Source of the DNA: RI-153 sp041391225
GTDB lineage: Bacteria > Chloroflexota > Anaerolineae > Caldilineales > Caldilineaceae
Reading direction: 5' to 3'
Assembly: GCA_041391225.1 (NCBI GenBank)
Contig: JAWKOL010000011.1
Location: forward strand, 1 to 64,000
DNA: 64,000 nucleotides
Shown here: positions 35,572 through 44,793 of the stretch, piece after piece
Position numbering within the stretch: position 1 is the stretch's first letter
How the letters are laid out: each line of letters opens with the position of its first letter
Made by a program: the position numbers and the translations under genes
Notes under the pieces: model-generated
Seen by the model: the letters and a program-made list of their open reading frames with translations, nothing else
Database searches by the model: none
What the model was told of the DNA's origin: nothing

Positions 35572-35805
35572 ATGTCTCATTTCTCTCTACAAGAGGCAGA
35601 ACAAAATCTGGCCAGGCTGATTGCCTTGGTTCATCAAGGAGAGCAGGTTGTCATCGAAGCCAATGGTAAACCCGTGGCGCAACTGATGCTACCCATCGAT
35701 GCGAGCAAGAAGCGACAACCTGGTCGCGATCTTGGACGATTCACTGTGCCGAACAATTTCGATGATCCATTGCCGGATGAAATCATCGAGGGATTTAGGC
35801 AATGA
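35572..35805 (+). CDS. Phd/YefM-type antitoxin
   Basis: 77 residues. It begins MSHFSLQEAEQNLARLIALV and continues GEQVVIEANGKPVAQLMLPI, the usual Phd fold that dimerises and binds operator DNA. The C-terminal tail (DLGRFTVPNNFDDPLPDEII) should wrap around the toxin. AAGGAGAGTGAA precedes the ATG. It overlaps the toxin start by four bases (ATGA), so the pair is co-translated. Confidence 0.88.
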   Translation: MSHFSLQEAEQNLARLIALVHQGEQVVIEANGKPVAQLMLPIDASKKRQPGRDLGRFTVPNNFDDPLPDEIIEGFRQ

Positions 35806-36196
35806 AGTTCCTGCTGGATACGCATGTCTGGCTTTGGTGGAACAGTGAACCAAGCAAGCTTTCGCAAGCCACGCTCGAGGTGATTGCAGAGACCGAAAAC
35901 GAGGTGTTTCTCTCATCGGCAAGTGTCTGGGAGATGGCGATCAAAACTGCATCGGTAAGCTACCTTTGCCTGAGCCGGTAGACACGTATGTGCGAAGCCG
36001 AACTCAACAGGATAGCATTCGGGAACTGCCAATTCTTCACAGTCATGCCGCCGCAGTCGAAACGCTACCCTTGCTTCACAACGATCCTTTTGACCGGTTG
36101 TTGATTGCACAATGTTGGATTGAAGACCTGGTTTTACTCACAGTTGACGATAAAGTTCTGGCGTACACAAGGAATATCGTAGACGCGCGCCTTTAG
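35802..36196 (+). CDS. VapC-like PIN-domain toxin (one frameshift)
   Basis: PIN-domain ribonuclease, about 131 residues after repair. It begins MKFLLDTHVWLWW with acidic Asp6. Glu44 is in SASVWEMAIK, and the later acids are in HNDPFDRLLIAQC and VDDKVLAY. The frame breaks at about 35952: a one-base loss separates IKT from IGKLPLPEPVDTYV. As written the first frame stops after 58 residues, which would inactivate it. Whether the indel is real matters here because toxin genes do decay. Confidence 0.85.
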
Positions 36197-36218
36197 GTCA
36201 ATGGAACATCCGCAACCA

Positions 36219-36257
36219 GCGACCGGCATTGAGGACAAGATTCCTCAAGCCGGTCGC
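36219..36257 (+). terminator. Hairpin after the toxin gene
   Basis: AGCGACCGGCATTGAGGA pairs with TCCTCAAGCCGGTCGCT, with one extra base, across a 5-base loop. TTGTATAATG just after it (36264-36273) may be the -10 of the next gene. Confidence 0.55.
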
Positions 36258-36345
36258 TTCCTGTTGTATAATGCCCAACATGCCCTCGTGTATCGAGCGC
36301 CCACGGCGCCCCGATTGGATCGATTTCGTCACAAGGAAATGGAAA

Positions 36346-38148
36346 ATGACCGTCCAACTCAAAGACGCAGTTGACTATAAACCCTCGCGCTGGGATCTCT
36401 CTGAGATGCTGCCCGCGCCCACCGAAACGCTCATCCGCGAGCGCCTCGATAACCTCGAAGAGGGTGTGCAGACGTTTGAGGCCGCCCGCGCCAACCTGTC
36501 GGCGGACATGGATCCGGAGCAGTTGCTGGCGATTCTGCGCCAGTATGAAGCGACGGCAGAGCAGGTCTACTTGATCGGTGCGTACGGCAGCCTGTGGTTC
36601 TCCGAAGACACGCAATCGCCCGAAGCGTTGACCTACCGCAACCGCATCATGCAGACGTGGACCCAGATTCAAAATCGCACACTCTTCTTCGATCTGTGGT
36701 GGAAGAGCCTGAGCGATGAAGAGGCCGAGCGCCTGCTCCCAAATGCCGAGGACCACGCCGACTATCGCCACTTCCTCCAGGAAATGCGCCTCTTCAAGCC
36801 CTTCACCCTGGACGAGAAGTCAGAGCAGATCATCAACAGCAAAGATGCCAACGGCATCGACGCGCTGATGACGCTCTATTCGATGCTGACCAATCGCCTC
36901 GAATTCAAGCTGACCATCGACGGCGAAGAAAAGACGCTCACCCGCGGCGAGCTTTCCAGCCACTACTACTCACCCGATCCCGAAGTACGCGCCGCCGCCT
37001 ACCAGGAACTCTACCGCGTCTACGGCGCGGAGGCGCCAATCCTGGCGCAGATCTACGCCAATCGCGTGCGCGACTGGCACAACGAGAACGTGGAACTGCG
37101 CGGTTTTGCGTCACCCATCGCCGTGCGCAACAAAGCAAACGACATCCCCGACGAAGCTGTCGATGCGCTGCTCACCGTAGCGCGCCGCAATGCGCCGCTC
37201 TTTCAGCGCTACTTCTCGTTGAAGGCGCAGTGGCTGGGCATGGACAAGCTGCGCCGCTACGATATCTACGCGCCGCTGACCAAGTCCGACAAGAAGATCC
37301 CATACAACGAAGCCGTGCAGTCGGTGTTGGATGTCTTTGAACAGTTCGAGCCGCGCATCGCAGAACAGGCGCGCCGCGTCTTCGATCAAAATCACATCGA
37401 CAGCGAAATCCGCAAGGGCAAGCGCAGCGGCGCTTTCTGCAGCACGGTGACCCCCAAGCTAACGCCCTACGTGCTGGTCAACTACACAGGGCAGGTGCGC
37501 GATGTGGCCACCCTGGCCCATGAATTGGGCCACGCCATCCACAGCATGATGGCCGAACACCATTCGCTGCTCACCCAGCACGCCTCGCTGCCTCTGGCCG
37601 AAACGGCATCGGTCTTCGCCGAAATGATCATGACCGACCGCCTGCTGGCCCAGGAAAAGGATCCACTCGTGCGCCGCGACATCCTGGCCGCCGCAGTGGA
37701 CGACATCTACAGCACAGTGATGCGCCAGGCGTACTTTGTCCTCTTTGAGCAGGCCGCGCATCAGGCGATCCTCGAAAACAAGTCGCCGCAGGAGTTGAAC
37801 CAGATCTACCTGGACAACCTGCGCGATCAGTTTGGCGATAGCATGGAACTCACCGAGGATTTCCAGAACGAGTGGGTGGCCATCCCCCACATCTTCAGCA
37901 CGCCTTTCTACTGCTACGCCTACAGCTTTGGACAACTGCTGGTGCTGGCTCTCTACCGCCGCTACCAGCAAGAAGGCGACGCGTTTAAGCCTGGCTACCT
38001 GAAACTGTTGGCCTATGGCGGATCGGCGCGGCCTGCTCAGATCCTGGAAGAAGCGGGCATCGACATGACCGATCCCAACTTCTGGCAGGGCGGCTTCGAT
38101 GTGATCCGCGACATGATCGACGAACTGGACGCAATCAAAATCGACTGA
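36346..38148 (+). CDS. pepF: M3-family oligoendopeptidase (PepF type)
   Basis: Zinc metallopeptidase cleaving medium-length peptides in the cytosol, 600 residues from the ATG at 36346 (AAGGAA upstream). The zinc motif HELGH is at about residues 392-396 (ATLAHELGHAIHSMM), with the downstream glutamate in PLAETASVFAEM. Substrate-binding C-terminal segments IPHIFSTPFYCYAYSFGQLL and YLKLLAYGGSARPAQIL fit PepF. It may finish degradation of peptides imported or released by the S9 enzymes. A longer frame from 36229 has no support. Confidence 0.94.
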   Translation: MTVQLKDAVDYKPSRWDLSEMLPAPTETLIRERLDNLEEGVQTFEAARANLSADMDPEQLLAILRQYEATAEQVYLIGAYGSLWFSEDTQSPEALTYRNRIMQTWTQIQNRTLFFDLWWKSLSDEEAERLLPNAEDHADYRHFLQEMRLFKPFTLDEKSEQIINSKDANGIDALMTLYSMLTNRLEFKLTIDGEEKTLTRGELSSHYYSPDPEVRAAAYQELYRVYGAEAPILAQIYANRVRDWHNENVELRGFASPIAVRNKANDIPDEAVDALLTVARRNAPLFQRYFSLKAQWLGMDKLRRYDIYAPLTKSDKKIPYNEAVQSVLDVFEQFEPRIAEQARRVFDQNHIDSEIRKGKRSGAFCSTVTPKLTPYVLVNYTGQVRDVATLAHELGHAIHSMMAEHHSLLTQHASLPLAETASVFAEMIMTDRLLAQEKDPLVRRDILAAAVDDIYSTVMRQAYFVLFEQAAHQAILENKSPQELNQIYLDNLRDQFGDSMELTEDFQNEWVAIPHIFSTPFYCYAYSFGQLLVLALYRRYQQEGDAFKPGYLKLLAYGGSARPAQILEEAGIDMTDPNFWQGGFDVIRDMIDELDAIKID

Positions 38149-38245
38149 GCAAGCACGTTCTTTCGATATTCCGCGGGTGTAATTCTGTTGGCGGCGCGCT
38201 ACCTACAGTGCCCCCAAGAATGAAATACCCCACTCCGCAAAGCGA

Positions 38246-38274
38246 TTGCGTTTCACCATTGCATCCACTATAAT
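38246..38274 (+). promoter_or_regulatory. Promoter of the OmpR-type regulator gene
   Basis: TTGCGT, a 17-base spacer, TATAAT. Transcript start is expected near 38281, 25-40 bases before the gene. Confidence 0.7.
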
Positions 38275-38318
38275 CAGACATTGAAAAATGTCCCCGTAAC
38301 TCGATGGTGGAAGCATCC

Positions 38319-39038
38319 ATGACAACCCAAACCTCGATCAGGCTGCTGTACGTGGGCCGCAGACAAGCATTGGCCGACGCTATCGAAAACGCGCTGCGTA
38401 TTGAACATAGCGAGATGGCTGTCGGGGGCAATGCTACGTTTCAGTTCATGCGCGTATCCAGCCAGAAACAGGCCATCGAAGAGATCCGCGCAACGCCGCC
38501 GCACGGTCTACTGGTCGAAATCGACCCCGGGCGTTACAACCGCATTCGCTTCTGCAACAATCTGCGCGGTCGCCTGCCACAGATGCTCATCGTCGCTGTA
38601 CACAAAGAACACGATATCAGCGACGGTTTCGAGTTCGATGCGTTCATTCTGCGCCCATTCCAACCTGCGCAAGCGAGTGAAGCAATTGCCCGTCTACTGG
38701 GCGGCAGTCGCAAGATGTATATGGGTGTGGGTGATCTTCGACTCGATCTGGCCACACGCACCGTGTATGGCCCACTGGGTGAACAACACCTGCCGCCGAA
38801 GCTCTGCAAGCTGTTGCAGGTGTTGATGGAACGCCCCGGCGAGGTGCTCAGCCGCGAGGAACTCATGCAGCGTGTATGGGACACCGAGTTTCTCGGCGAC
38901 ACCCGTACCCTCGACGTCCACATCCGTTGGCTACGCGAACGAATCGAAGAGAATCCGTCTCGCCCCAGCCGGTTGATCACCGTGCGCGGCGCGGGATACA
39001 GACTGGATGGTAAACGCGAAGATGGGATGATGCGATGA
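38319..39038 (+). CDS. OmpR/PhoB-type DNA-binding protein with degenerate receiver
   Basis: 239 residues from ATG 38319 (GGTGGAAG upstream). ATG 38304 is possible. The first 125 residues are receiver-like but lack the acidic pair after the first strand (IRLLYVGRRQAL instead of VVDDE) and have RPF where a receiver has KPF, so normal phosphorylation is doubtful. The C-terminal winged helix is canonical (LCKLLQVLMERPGEVLSREE, TLDVHIRWLRERIEE, ITVRGAGYRL). No histidine kinase is adjacent. The last residues (REDGMMR) and the stop are encoded by a palindrome. Confidence 0.87.
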   Translation: MTTQTSIRLLYVGRRQALADAIENALRIEHSEMAVGGNATFQFMRVSSQKQAIEEIRATPPHGLLVEIDPGRYNRIRFCNNLRGRLPQMLIVAVHKEHDISDGFEFDAFILRPFQPAQASEAIARLLGGSRKMYMGVGDLRLDLATRTVYGPLGEQHLPPKLCKLLQVLMERPGEVLSREELMQRVWDTEFLGDTRTLDVHIRWLRERIEENPSRPSRLITVRGAGYRLDGKREDGMMR

Positions 39039-39075
39039 TGGGGCAGAAACCCCATCATCGCATCATCCCATCTTC
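39018..39075. terminator. Perfect 26 bp GATGATGG hairpin between convergent genes
   Basis: Arms 39018-39043 and 39050-39075 are perfect complements with a 6-base loop. The TGA stop of the regulator lies in the left arm. relA/spoT converges from the other side with its stop at 39202. Confidence 0.88.
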
Positions 39076-39201
39076 ATTTTCCACGATATCGGCGAAGAGC
39101 CGGTCGATCCGCTCCTAGCACATTTTGGCGTAAATACCACGGCAGAAATACGGCGTCTGTACCACTGGCAGAGACTATTGGTGTATTTCCGCCGGGTTTT
39201 A

Positions 39202-41577
39202 CTAGCTAACCCTCCTGCGCACCTCCAGCACATTCGGCAGCCTTTCGATCCGCGTAAGCACCCGGCTCAATTGCGAAATGTCGCTGATCTCCAGCGTGGC
39301 GTTGATCTGGGCGATGTTGTTCTTCATGCCGGTCACCGCTTCGGCGGAACGCAGGTTGATCTTCTCGTCGGCCACCAGGCCGGTGACGTCGCGTAGCAGC
39401 CCCGCCCGATCATACGCCTTCACCTGGATGCTTACCGGGTAGGTCTCGGTGCTCTCCACACCCCACTGCACTTCCACCAGACGGGCATGCTCTTTGTCGT
39501 TTTGCTGTGCCAAAATGTTGGGGCAGTCGTTGCGGTGAATGGTGACACCGCGACCTTTGGTGACATAGCCCACGATGGGATCCCCAGGCACCGGATGACA
39601 GCACCGGGCCGGACGCGCCAACAGGCCCTCCAGCCCGGCCACATGGATGCCTTCCAACACATCATCGTCGCGCTCGGTTTCGCGGTTGGGTAAGTTGATG
39701 GGCTGCGGCTGCAAGCTGCGCTCGTGCTCGATGATCTTCTGGGCGATGGTCTGCGTGTTGACGTCGCCGTAGCCGATGGCGGCCATGAAGTCGTCGGTCT
39801 TCTCGAAACCGACGAGGCGCGCCACGGTATCGAAGTTGAGGGTCACCGAGAGACGTTTCAACTCCTTTTCCAAGATCTGACGACCCTGCACAATGTTCTC
39901 GTCGCGATCCTGGCGGCGGAACCAGGTACGGATCTTGCTGCGCGCCCGCTGGGTGGCCACGTAGCCCAGATTGGGATTGATCCAATCGCGACTGGGCCCA
40001 CCACGCTTGGCGGTGACCACTTCCACCTGGTCACCGTTGTGCAGTTGATAGTCCAGCGGCACCAGTTTGCCGTTGACCTTCGCGCCACGGCAACGATGCC
40101 CCAACTCCGTGTGTACGTGATAGGCAAAGTCGATGGGCGTAGCCCCAGTGGGCAGATCGATGACGTCGCCGCGCGGGGTGAAAACGTAGACGCGATCCTG
40201 GAAGACGTCGGTCTTCATGCCGCTGACGAATTCCTGGGCGTCGGTGACGTCCTGACGCCACTCCATCAACTGGCGGATCCAGGCGATCTTGTTGTCCAAC
40301 GCCTGGTTGGGGCGCATCTGTTCTTTATAGCGCCAGTGCGCAGCGATGCCGTATTCGGCGACATGGTGCATTTCCTTGGTGCGGATCTGCACTTCCATTG
40401 GCTTACCCGCAGGCCCCACAACTGCTGTGTGCAGGCTACGGTAGAGGTTGTCTTTGGGGTTGGCGATATAGTCGTCGAATTCACCCGGAATCGGACGCCA
40501 CAGGCTGTGAACCACGCCCAAAGCGGCATAGCACTGCGCCACGTTTTCCACCACCACACGGAAGCCGTGAATATCGTAGATCTGATCAAATGTCACGTCT
40601 TTGCGCGACATCTTGCGGTAAGTGCTGTAAATGTGCTTGGGGCGCCCGTTGATTTCGGCGACAAGACCGGCCTCTTCCATCGCCTCTTTCATCATGCGGC
40701 GCACCTCGGCCACCCACTGTTCGCGCTGGGCGCGCTTTTCGTGCATCGCCGCTGATAGCTCTTTGTAGGTGGTCGGTTCCAGGTAGCGGAAGCTCAGATC
40801 TTCCAGCTCCCACTTGATCTGCCAGATGCCCAGGCGGTTGGCGAGTGGTGCGAAGATCTCCAATGTCTCGCGGGCGATACGACGGCGTTTGTGATCGGGC
40901 TGCCCTTGCAGGGTACGCATGTTGTGCAGACGGTCGGCCAGTTTGATCAGCACAACGCGGATGTCTTCGACCATGGCGAGGAACATCTTGCGCAGCGATT
41001 CGGCCTTTTCGTCGGCCACGCTGTGGCGCATGTTGCTCAGTTCTTTGATGCGCTTGAGCTTGGTGACGCCGTCCACCAGTTCAGCTACGTCGTCGTTGAA
41101 CTCTTTGGCAAGATATTCGGTGGTGATGTCGGAATCTTCCACCACATCGTGGAGCAGGGCGGCGGTGAGCGTGTCCACGTCGAGGCGCAGATCGGCGAGG
41201 ATCTGGGTCACTTCGATGGGGTGCAGAATGTAGGGTTCGCCCGTCTTGCGCATCTGCGTGCGGTGGGCATGGCTGGCCACCACGTAGGCGCGCAGCAGTT
41301 GATCCAACTGTTCGGCGTTGTAGAAATTGGGGGGGAGCTGCTGAAAAAGCTTCTCCAGATGCTGGAGTTCTTCGGGCGTCAGCGTAGGATCGACGGGATT
41401 TTCGCCGGTTGCATCCATTGGCAACCCAGACAGCTTCGAGAGCAGTGGGTGATCGGTGAACAACGACGGTCGAGGCAAGGGCGCACGCGCGTTGCCGTTG
41501 CTCTTGCCGTTGGGCGAACGCCTGCCATCCTCTGGCGTTTGCTGTTCTACTTCGCCGGTTTCAAGTTCAGTCTTCAC
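39202..41577 (-). CDS. Bifunctional (p)ppGpp synthetase/hydrolase RelA/SpoT
   Basis: Stringent-response enzyme, 791 residues, starting with GTG at 41577 (GGGGGA 5 bases upstream). The hydrolase HD domain is intact (ALLHDVVEDSDI, HD at about 143-144). The synthetase domain has HIYSTYRKM, YDIHGFRVVV, PKDNLYRSLHTAV and KPMEVQIRTKEMHHVAEYG. A TGS domain follows (DVIDLPTGATPIDFAYHVHT), then the helical part and a C-terminal ACT domain (SIQVKAYDRAGLLRDVTGLV). Both activities should be present. The first 60 residues are a low-complexity leader. Confidence 0.96.
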   Translation of the reverse strand: MKTELETGEVEQQTPEDGRRSPNGKSNGNARAPLPRPSLFTDHPLLSKLSGLPMDATGENPVDPTLTPEELQHLEKLFQQLPPNFYNAEQLDQLLRAYVVASHAHRTQMRKTGEPYILHPIEVTQILADLRLDVDTLTAALLHDVVEDSDITTEYLAKEFNDDVAELVDGVTKLKRIKELSNMRHSVADEKAESLRKMFLAMVEDIRVVLIKLADRLHNMRTLQGQPDHKRRRIARETLEIFAPLANRLGIWQIKWELEDLSFRYLEPTTYKELSAAMHEKRAQREQWVAEVRRMMKEAMEEAGLVAEINGRPKHIYSTYRKMSRKDVTFDQIYDIHGFRVVVENVAQCYAALGVVHSLWRPIPGEFDDYIANPKDNLYRSLHTAVVGPAGKPMEVQIRTKEMHHVAEYGIAAHWRYKEQMRPNQALDNKIAWIRQLMEWRQDVTDAQEFVSGMKTDVFQDRVYVFTPRGDVIDLPTGATPIDFAYHVHTELGHRCRGAKVNGKLVPLDYQLHNGDQVEVVTAKRGGPSRDWINPNLGYVATQRARSKIRTWFRRQDRDENIVQGRQILEKELKRLSVTLNFDTVARLVGFEKTDDFMAAIGYGDVNTQTIAQKIIEHERSLQPQPINLPNRETERDDDVLEGIHVAGLEGLLARPARCCHPVPGDPIVGYVTKGRGVTIHRNDCPNILAQQNDKEHARLVEVQWGVESTETYPVSIQVKAYDRAGLLRDVTGLVADEKINLRSAEAVTGMKNNIAQINATLEISDISQLSRVLTRIERLPNVLEVRRRVS

Positions 41578-41728
41578 AAAAATCCCCCAACTTCTCTAGG
41601 ATCAAGTCCCTGGCTCCGCGGAGCCGATGGTGCGGAGCATCATTATACGTCGAGATCCGTTGCGCTGGCAATGACGTCGAAAATTCGCGATCCACACAGA
41701 GGCAGAAGGACACGGATTGCCAGGATTT

Positions 41729-42680
41729 TCAGGACTTCGTGGAGCATTCTTCTGCTGCGAGGAAATCGGCGATCCGTGTGGCGATTTCGTCATTGCGCGG
41801 CGTGCTGACCTCGAACCAGTTGACCTCTTTCATGCGGCGGAACCAACTGTACTGGTGACGCACGAAGCGGTGGGTTTCGATCTGGATGCGCTCGATGGCG
41901 GCAGGAAGGTCCATGTCCCCACGCAGGTAGGCGCCGATCTCTTTGTAGCCCAGGCTGGTGAGGGCGGGCAGGTTGGGCGGATAGCCCGCGGACAGCAAAC
42001 GCTGCGTCTCATCGATCAAGCCGTCGGTCACCATCTGCGCCACGCGGGCGTCGATGCGCGAGTAGAGCTGAGGGCGCGGCAGATCCAGCCCAATTTGCAA
42101 GATGCGATAGGGCGGCGGATCTTCGCCTTCCAACTCGCTCTTAGGCTTCCCCGTTGCCATGATGATCTCCAGCGCGCACCACGCGGCGCACGTTGCGCCC
42201 GTCGATCTGCGCCGCCGTGGACGGGTCCAGCGCGACGAGGCGGGCGAACAGGGCTTCGTGTCCTTCGCGATCGGCGAACGCCTCCAACTCTGCGCGCAAA
42301 GACGGGTTGGGCGGCACGTCGGGGATCTTCATCCCCCGCACCACGGCGTTGAGGTAGAGCGCCGTGCCGCCCACCAGGAAGGGAATCTTGCCGCGGCGGT
42401 GGATGTCCTCGATGGCGGCGTAGGCCAACGTCTGGTACTCGGCCACAGAAAGCACCTCGTCGGGGGCGCGGATGTCGAGCAGGTGGTGAGGGACCTGCGC
42501 CTGTTCCGCGGGCGACGGTTTGGCGGTGCCGATGTCCATGCCGCGGTAGATCTGGCGGCTGTCCGCGCCGATGGCCTCGCCGCCAAACCGGCGACAAAGC
42601 TCAATGCTCAGCGCCGTCTTGCCCACAGCGGTGGGGCCGAGGATCACGATCAGCGGTGGGTGTGCTTCTGTTCCATTCAT
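41729..42680 (-). CDS. miaA: tRNA dimethylallyltransferase (one frameshift)
   Basis: Adds dimethylallyl to A37 of tRNAs reading UNN codons. The first part has the P-loop GPTAVGKTALS, ADSRQIYRGMDIGTAKP, VGGTALYLNAVVRG. The second part has GYPPNLPALTSLGYKEIGAY and the RFVRHQYSWFRRM ending. Between them the frame breaks at about 42172, where VVRAGDHH replaces the conserved RALEIIMATGKPK. Loss of two bases from a GCGCGC run explains it. It ends an apparent operon SPFH-yraN-miaA. Confidence 0.93.
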
Positions 42681-42700
42681 GGTGATTCCGAAAATAGATA

Positions 42701-42755
42701 ATGAGATGATGGGCCAGACGGTAGCCCATCATCTCATCATCCCATCATCTCTTCA
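42701..42755. repeat. GATGATGG palindrome between yraN and miaA
   Basis: A 14 bp arm 42701-42714 pairs perfectly with 42724-42737 and is followed by more CATCATCCCATCATC words to about 42755. Confidence 0.75.
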
Positions 42756-42789
42756 ATTCATCAATTTTCAAGCAGAACGACGATCCCCG

Positions 42790-43180
42790 CTACCCCATCA
42801 CCGCGTGCCGAATGTGCTCCACGTCGACGATCTTTTCGCCGTCGAACTGCACGGCCACGGCGTCGATACGCCAGGGGCCTGCCCACGCCGTGGATTGGAT
42901 GTAGTGGGCGGCGACTTCTTGCAGTTTGGCGAGTTTGCGCGAGGTGAAGGATTGGCGGGCGCTACCACGTGAACGGCGACGGCTACGCACTTCCACGAGC
43001 ACCAGCCAACGCGCATCAGGACGACCCGATGCGTAGTCGGGGGCGACATCCTCGGCGACGATGTCGATCTCGCCCGCCGGGCAACGCCAATTGCGCCAGG
43101 ACAGTGATCCCCGCCGCCGTCAGGGCGCGGACAGCGGCGTCTTCGGCCTGCTGTCCTTGACGGCGACGGGGATCATCCAC
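42790..43180 (-). CDS. yraN: YraN-family (UPF0102) protein (one frameshift)
   Basis: Restriction-endonuclease-fold protein of unknown role, about 130 residues after repair. It starts with GTG at 43180, 6 bases after the stop of the SPFH gene. The first part reads VDDPRRRQGQQAEDAAVRAL and AAGITVLA. The second reads NWRCPAGEIDIVAED and LVLVEVRSRRR, which hold the D-E-x-K-like nuclease positions. The break at about 43093-43096 lacks the Arg of LARNW, again explained by a two-base loss in a GCGCGC run. Confidence 0.85.
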
Positions 43181-43186
43181 GGGCGG

Positions 43187-44317
43187 CTATTCCTGTGCGC
43201 TCGTGGTCTGCTGGCCGGCGTCAATCGTGGGTACGATGCCAGGGCCGGGGATCACGATGGTGGGCGTGGTGCCTTCGGGCGAGAAGATCACCTTATCGGT
43301 TTCGTTGAGGGCGTTGGCGTTGGCCTGCGCCATCAACAGTGTGACGTACGACGGGTTGGTGGCGTAGAGTGCCGCTAATGCGGATTCTACAGCCACGGTG
43401 GCCTTGGCCTGTTCTGCGGCTGCCACGGCCTGGGCTTCGGCAATCTCGAGATCACGCTGGGCTGCCAGCAGATCGTTGGCCTTCTGCGCCTCGATCACGG
43501 CTCGCTGCGCCGCCACTTTCTCCCGTTCCAGTTCGGCCAGAAGCGTCTGCTGGCGGGCCTGTTCCTGGAAGCGACTCTGTTCGATACGGATTTCACCTTC
43601 CTGGCGGGCCTGCTCTGCGCCGGCCTGGGCCTCAGCACGCAGCTTGTCCTGGGCAGCCTTTTCGGTTTCGAGGCGGCTCTGCACAATCGCGTCCAGGGCA
43701 GTCTGCACTTCTGGCGAAAGGATCACATCGGGTACGACGACATTGTCGATATTCAAGCCAAAGTTGTCGGCCAGGCTGCTTAGCTCTTCATCGATGCAGG
43801 TGCGCAGCACATCGCGGGCGGTACCCACCACGTTGTCATCGAAATTGCGGTCGCCTACGCAGACCTTCATGGCCTGCTTGGCGAGTTCCTGAACACGCGT
43901 CTGCACCAGTTGATCGTCGAGGTAGTAGATACGGTACTGCGCCCACAGTTCGCGAATACGATCACGCGAGCCGACGCCGGGGCGGAAGATGTCGCCTGTC
44001 ACCACCAGGCCGATGCGCTGCTTGTCCAGGGTGATGATTTCGCTATCTTCGACGGAGAACGGCACGGCCTGCGACGAGATGCGTACGAGATCTACGTAGA
44101 GACCCACGTCGCTGTAGACACCAGGCCCAACCACGTTTTTGATGCGGCCACCCTGGAACTGCACACCCACTTCCTGTTCGCTGACGCGCTCAAAGGCGTA
44201 GTAGAACTGGCCAGAAAAGATGAGCAGGAAGAAGATCACAGCGATCACAATGACGGCGACCACAATGGGTGATCCACGCTGCACTCTGTTGCGCATGTCG
44301 TTGACGGTGTTGCTCAT
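43187..44317 (-). CDS. SPFH/band 7 membrane protein (prohibitin-like)
   Basis: 376 residues with an N-terminal membrane anchor (SPIVVAVIVIAVIFFLLIFSG, about 16-36). The SPFH domain includes SEQEVGVQFQGGRIKNVVGPG and DKQRIGLVVTGDIFRPG. A long coiled coil rich in Ala/Glu/Arg covers about 210-320 (EKAAQDKLRAEAQAGAEQAR). Such proteins oligomerise into membrane scaffolds that influence FtsH-type proteases. AAGGAG precedes the ATG. It is the first gene of a possible operon with yraN and miaA. Confidence 0.9.
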   Translation of the reverse strand: MSNTVNDMRNRVQRGSPIVVAVIVIAVIFFLLIFSGQFYYAFERVSEQEVGVQFQGGRIKNVVGPGVYSDVGLYVDLVRISSQAVPFSVEDSEIITLDKQRIGLVVTGDIFRPGVGSRDRIRELWAQYRIYYLDDQLVQTRVQELAKQAMKVCVGDRNFDDNVVGTARDVLRTCIDEELSSLADNFGLNIDNVVVPDVILSPEVQTALDAIVQSRLETEKAAQDKLRAEAQAGAEQARQEGEIRIEQSRFQEQARQQTLLAELEREKVAAQRAVIEAQKANDLLAAQRDLEIAEAQAVAAAEQAKATVAVESALAALYATNPSYVTLLMAQANANALNETDKVIFSPEGTTPTIVIPGPGIVPTIDAGQQTTSAQE

Positions 44318-44793
44318 GGTTTGTTTGCTCCTTCAGGCAATGTTACGGAGGAAGAATCGGAAGACGGAACCATTGTATATCCTGATAGACTGTTTGAGTC
44401 TACGGCAAGCGGCGCATTGACGGCTGACGCCTTGCAGACCGGAACCTGAGATTTGATCCACGAAGACAGAGAAAACCATCCACAGATTGCACGGATTTGG
44501 GGGATTCCCAGATGGATTGTCCTAAAAGGATCGGACTCTACCACAAAGCCTCCAGCAAACGCAAAGAAAAAGAAATCCGTGTTTTCGCCAATCCGTGTCC
44601 ACAATCCTCAGCTTCGACGATCTAAGGACATCTCAGAATTTTACTGATCCACGAAGGCACCCGAAGCACCACGGAAAAGAGAAGAGAAGGAAACGGATTT
44701 CAGGATGACCAGGACACCAGAGCGAAGACGCCTTCTGTCTGCTCTTCTCTGCCTTCGTGTATCTTCGTCGGATCATTTTTTCTCTTGTTTCTC
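44318..44793. repeat. Intergenic degenerate palindromes of CACGGATT and CACGAAGGCAC words
   Basis: This 476-base gap has no gene. At 44455-44605 words GCACGGATTTGGGG face AATCCGTGTTTTCGCC and CCAATCCGTGTCC. At 44640-44790 GATCCACGAAGGCACC and GGAAAAGAGAAGAG face CTCTTCTCTGCCTTCGTG and TCTTCGTCGGATCA. Related words occur at 41695-41745 and 61313-61395. Confidence 0.7.

Noticed and set aside
36229..36345. Longer N-terminus for oligoendopeptidase F
   Set aside because: The extra 39 residues cross a hairpin and a likely promoter, and the ATG at 36346 has the ribosome site.
39724..40755. 343-residue plus-strand frame
   Set aside because: Shadow of relA/spoT with no recognisable motif.
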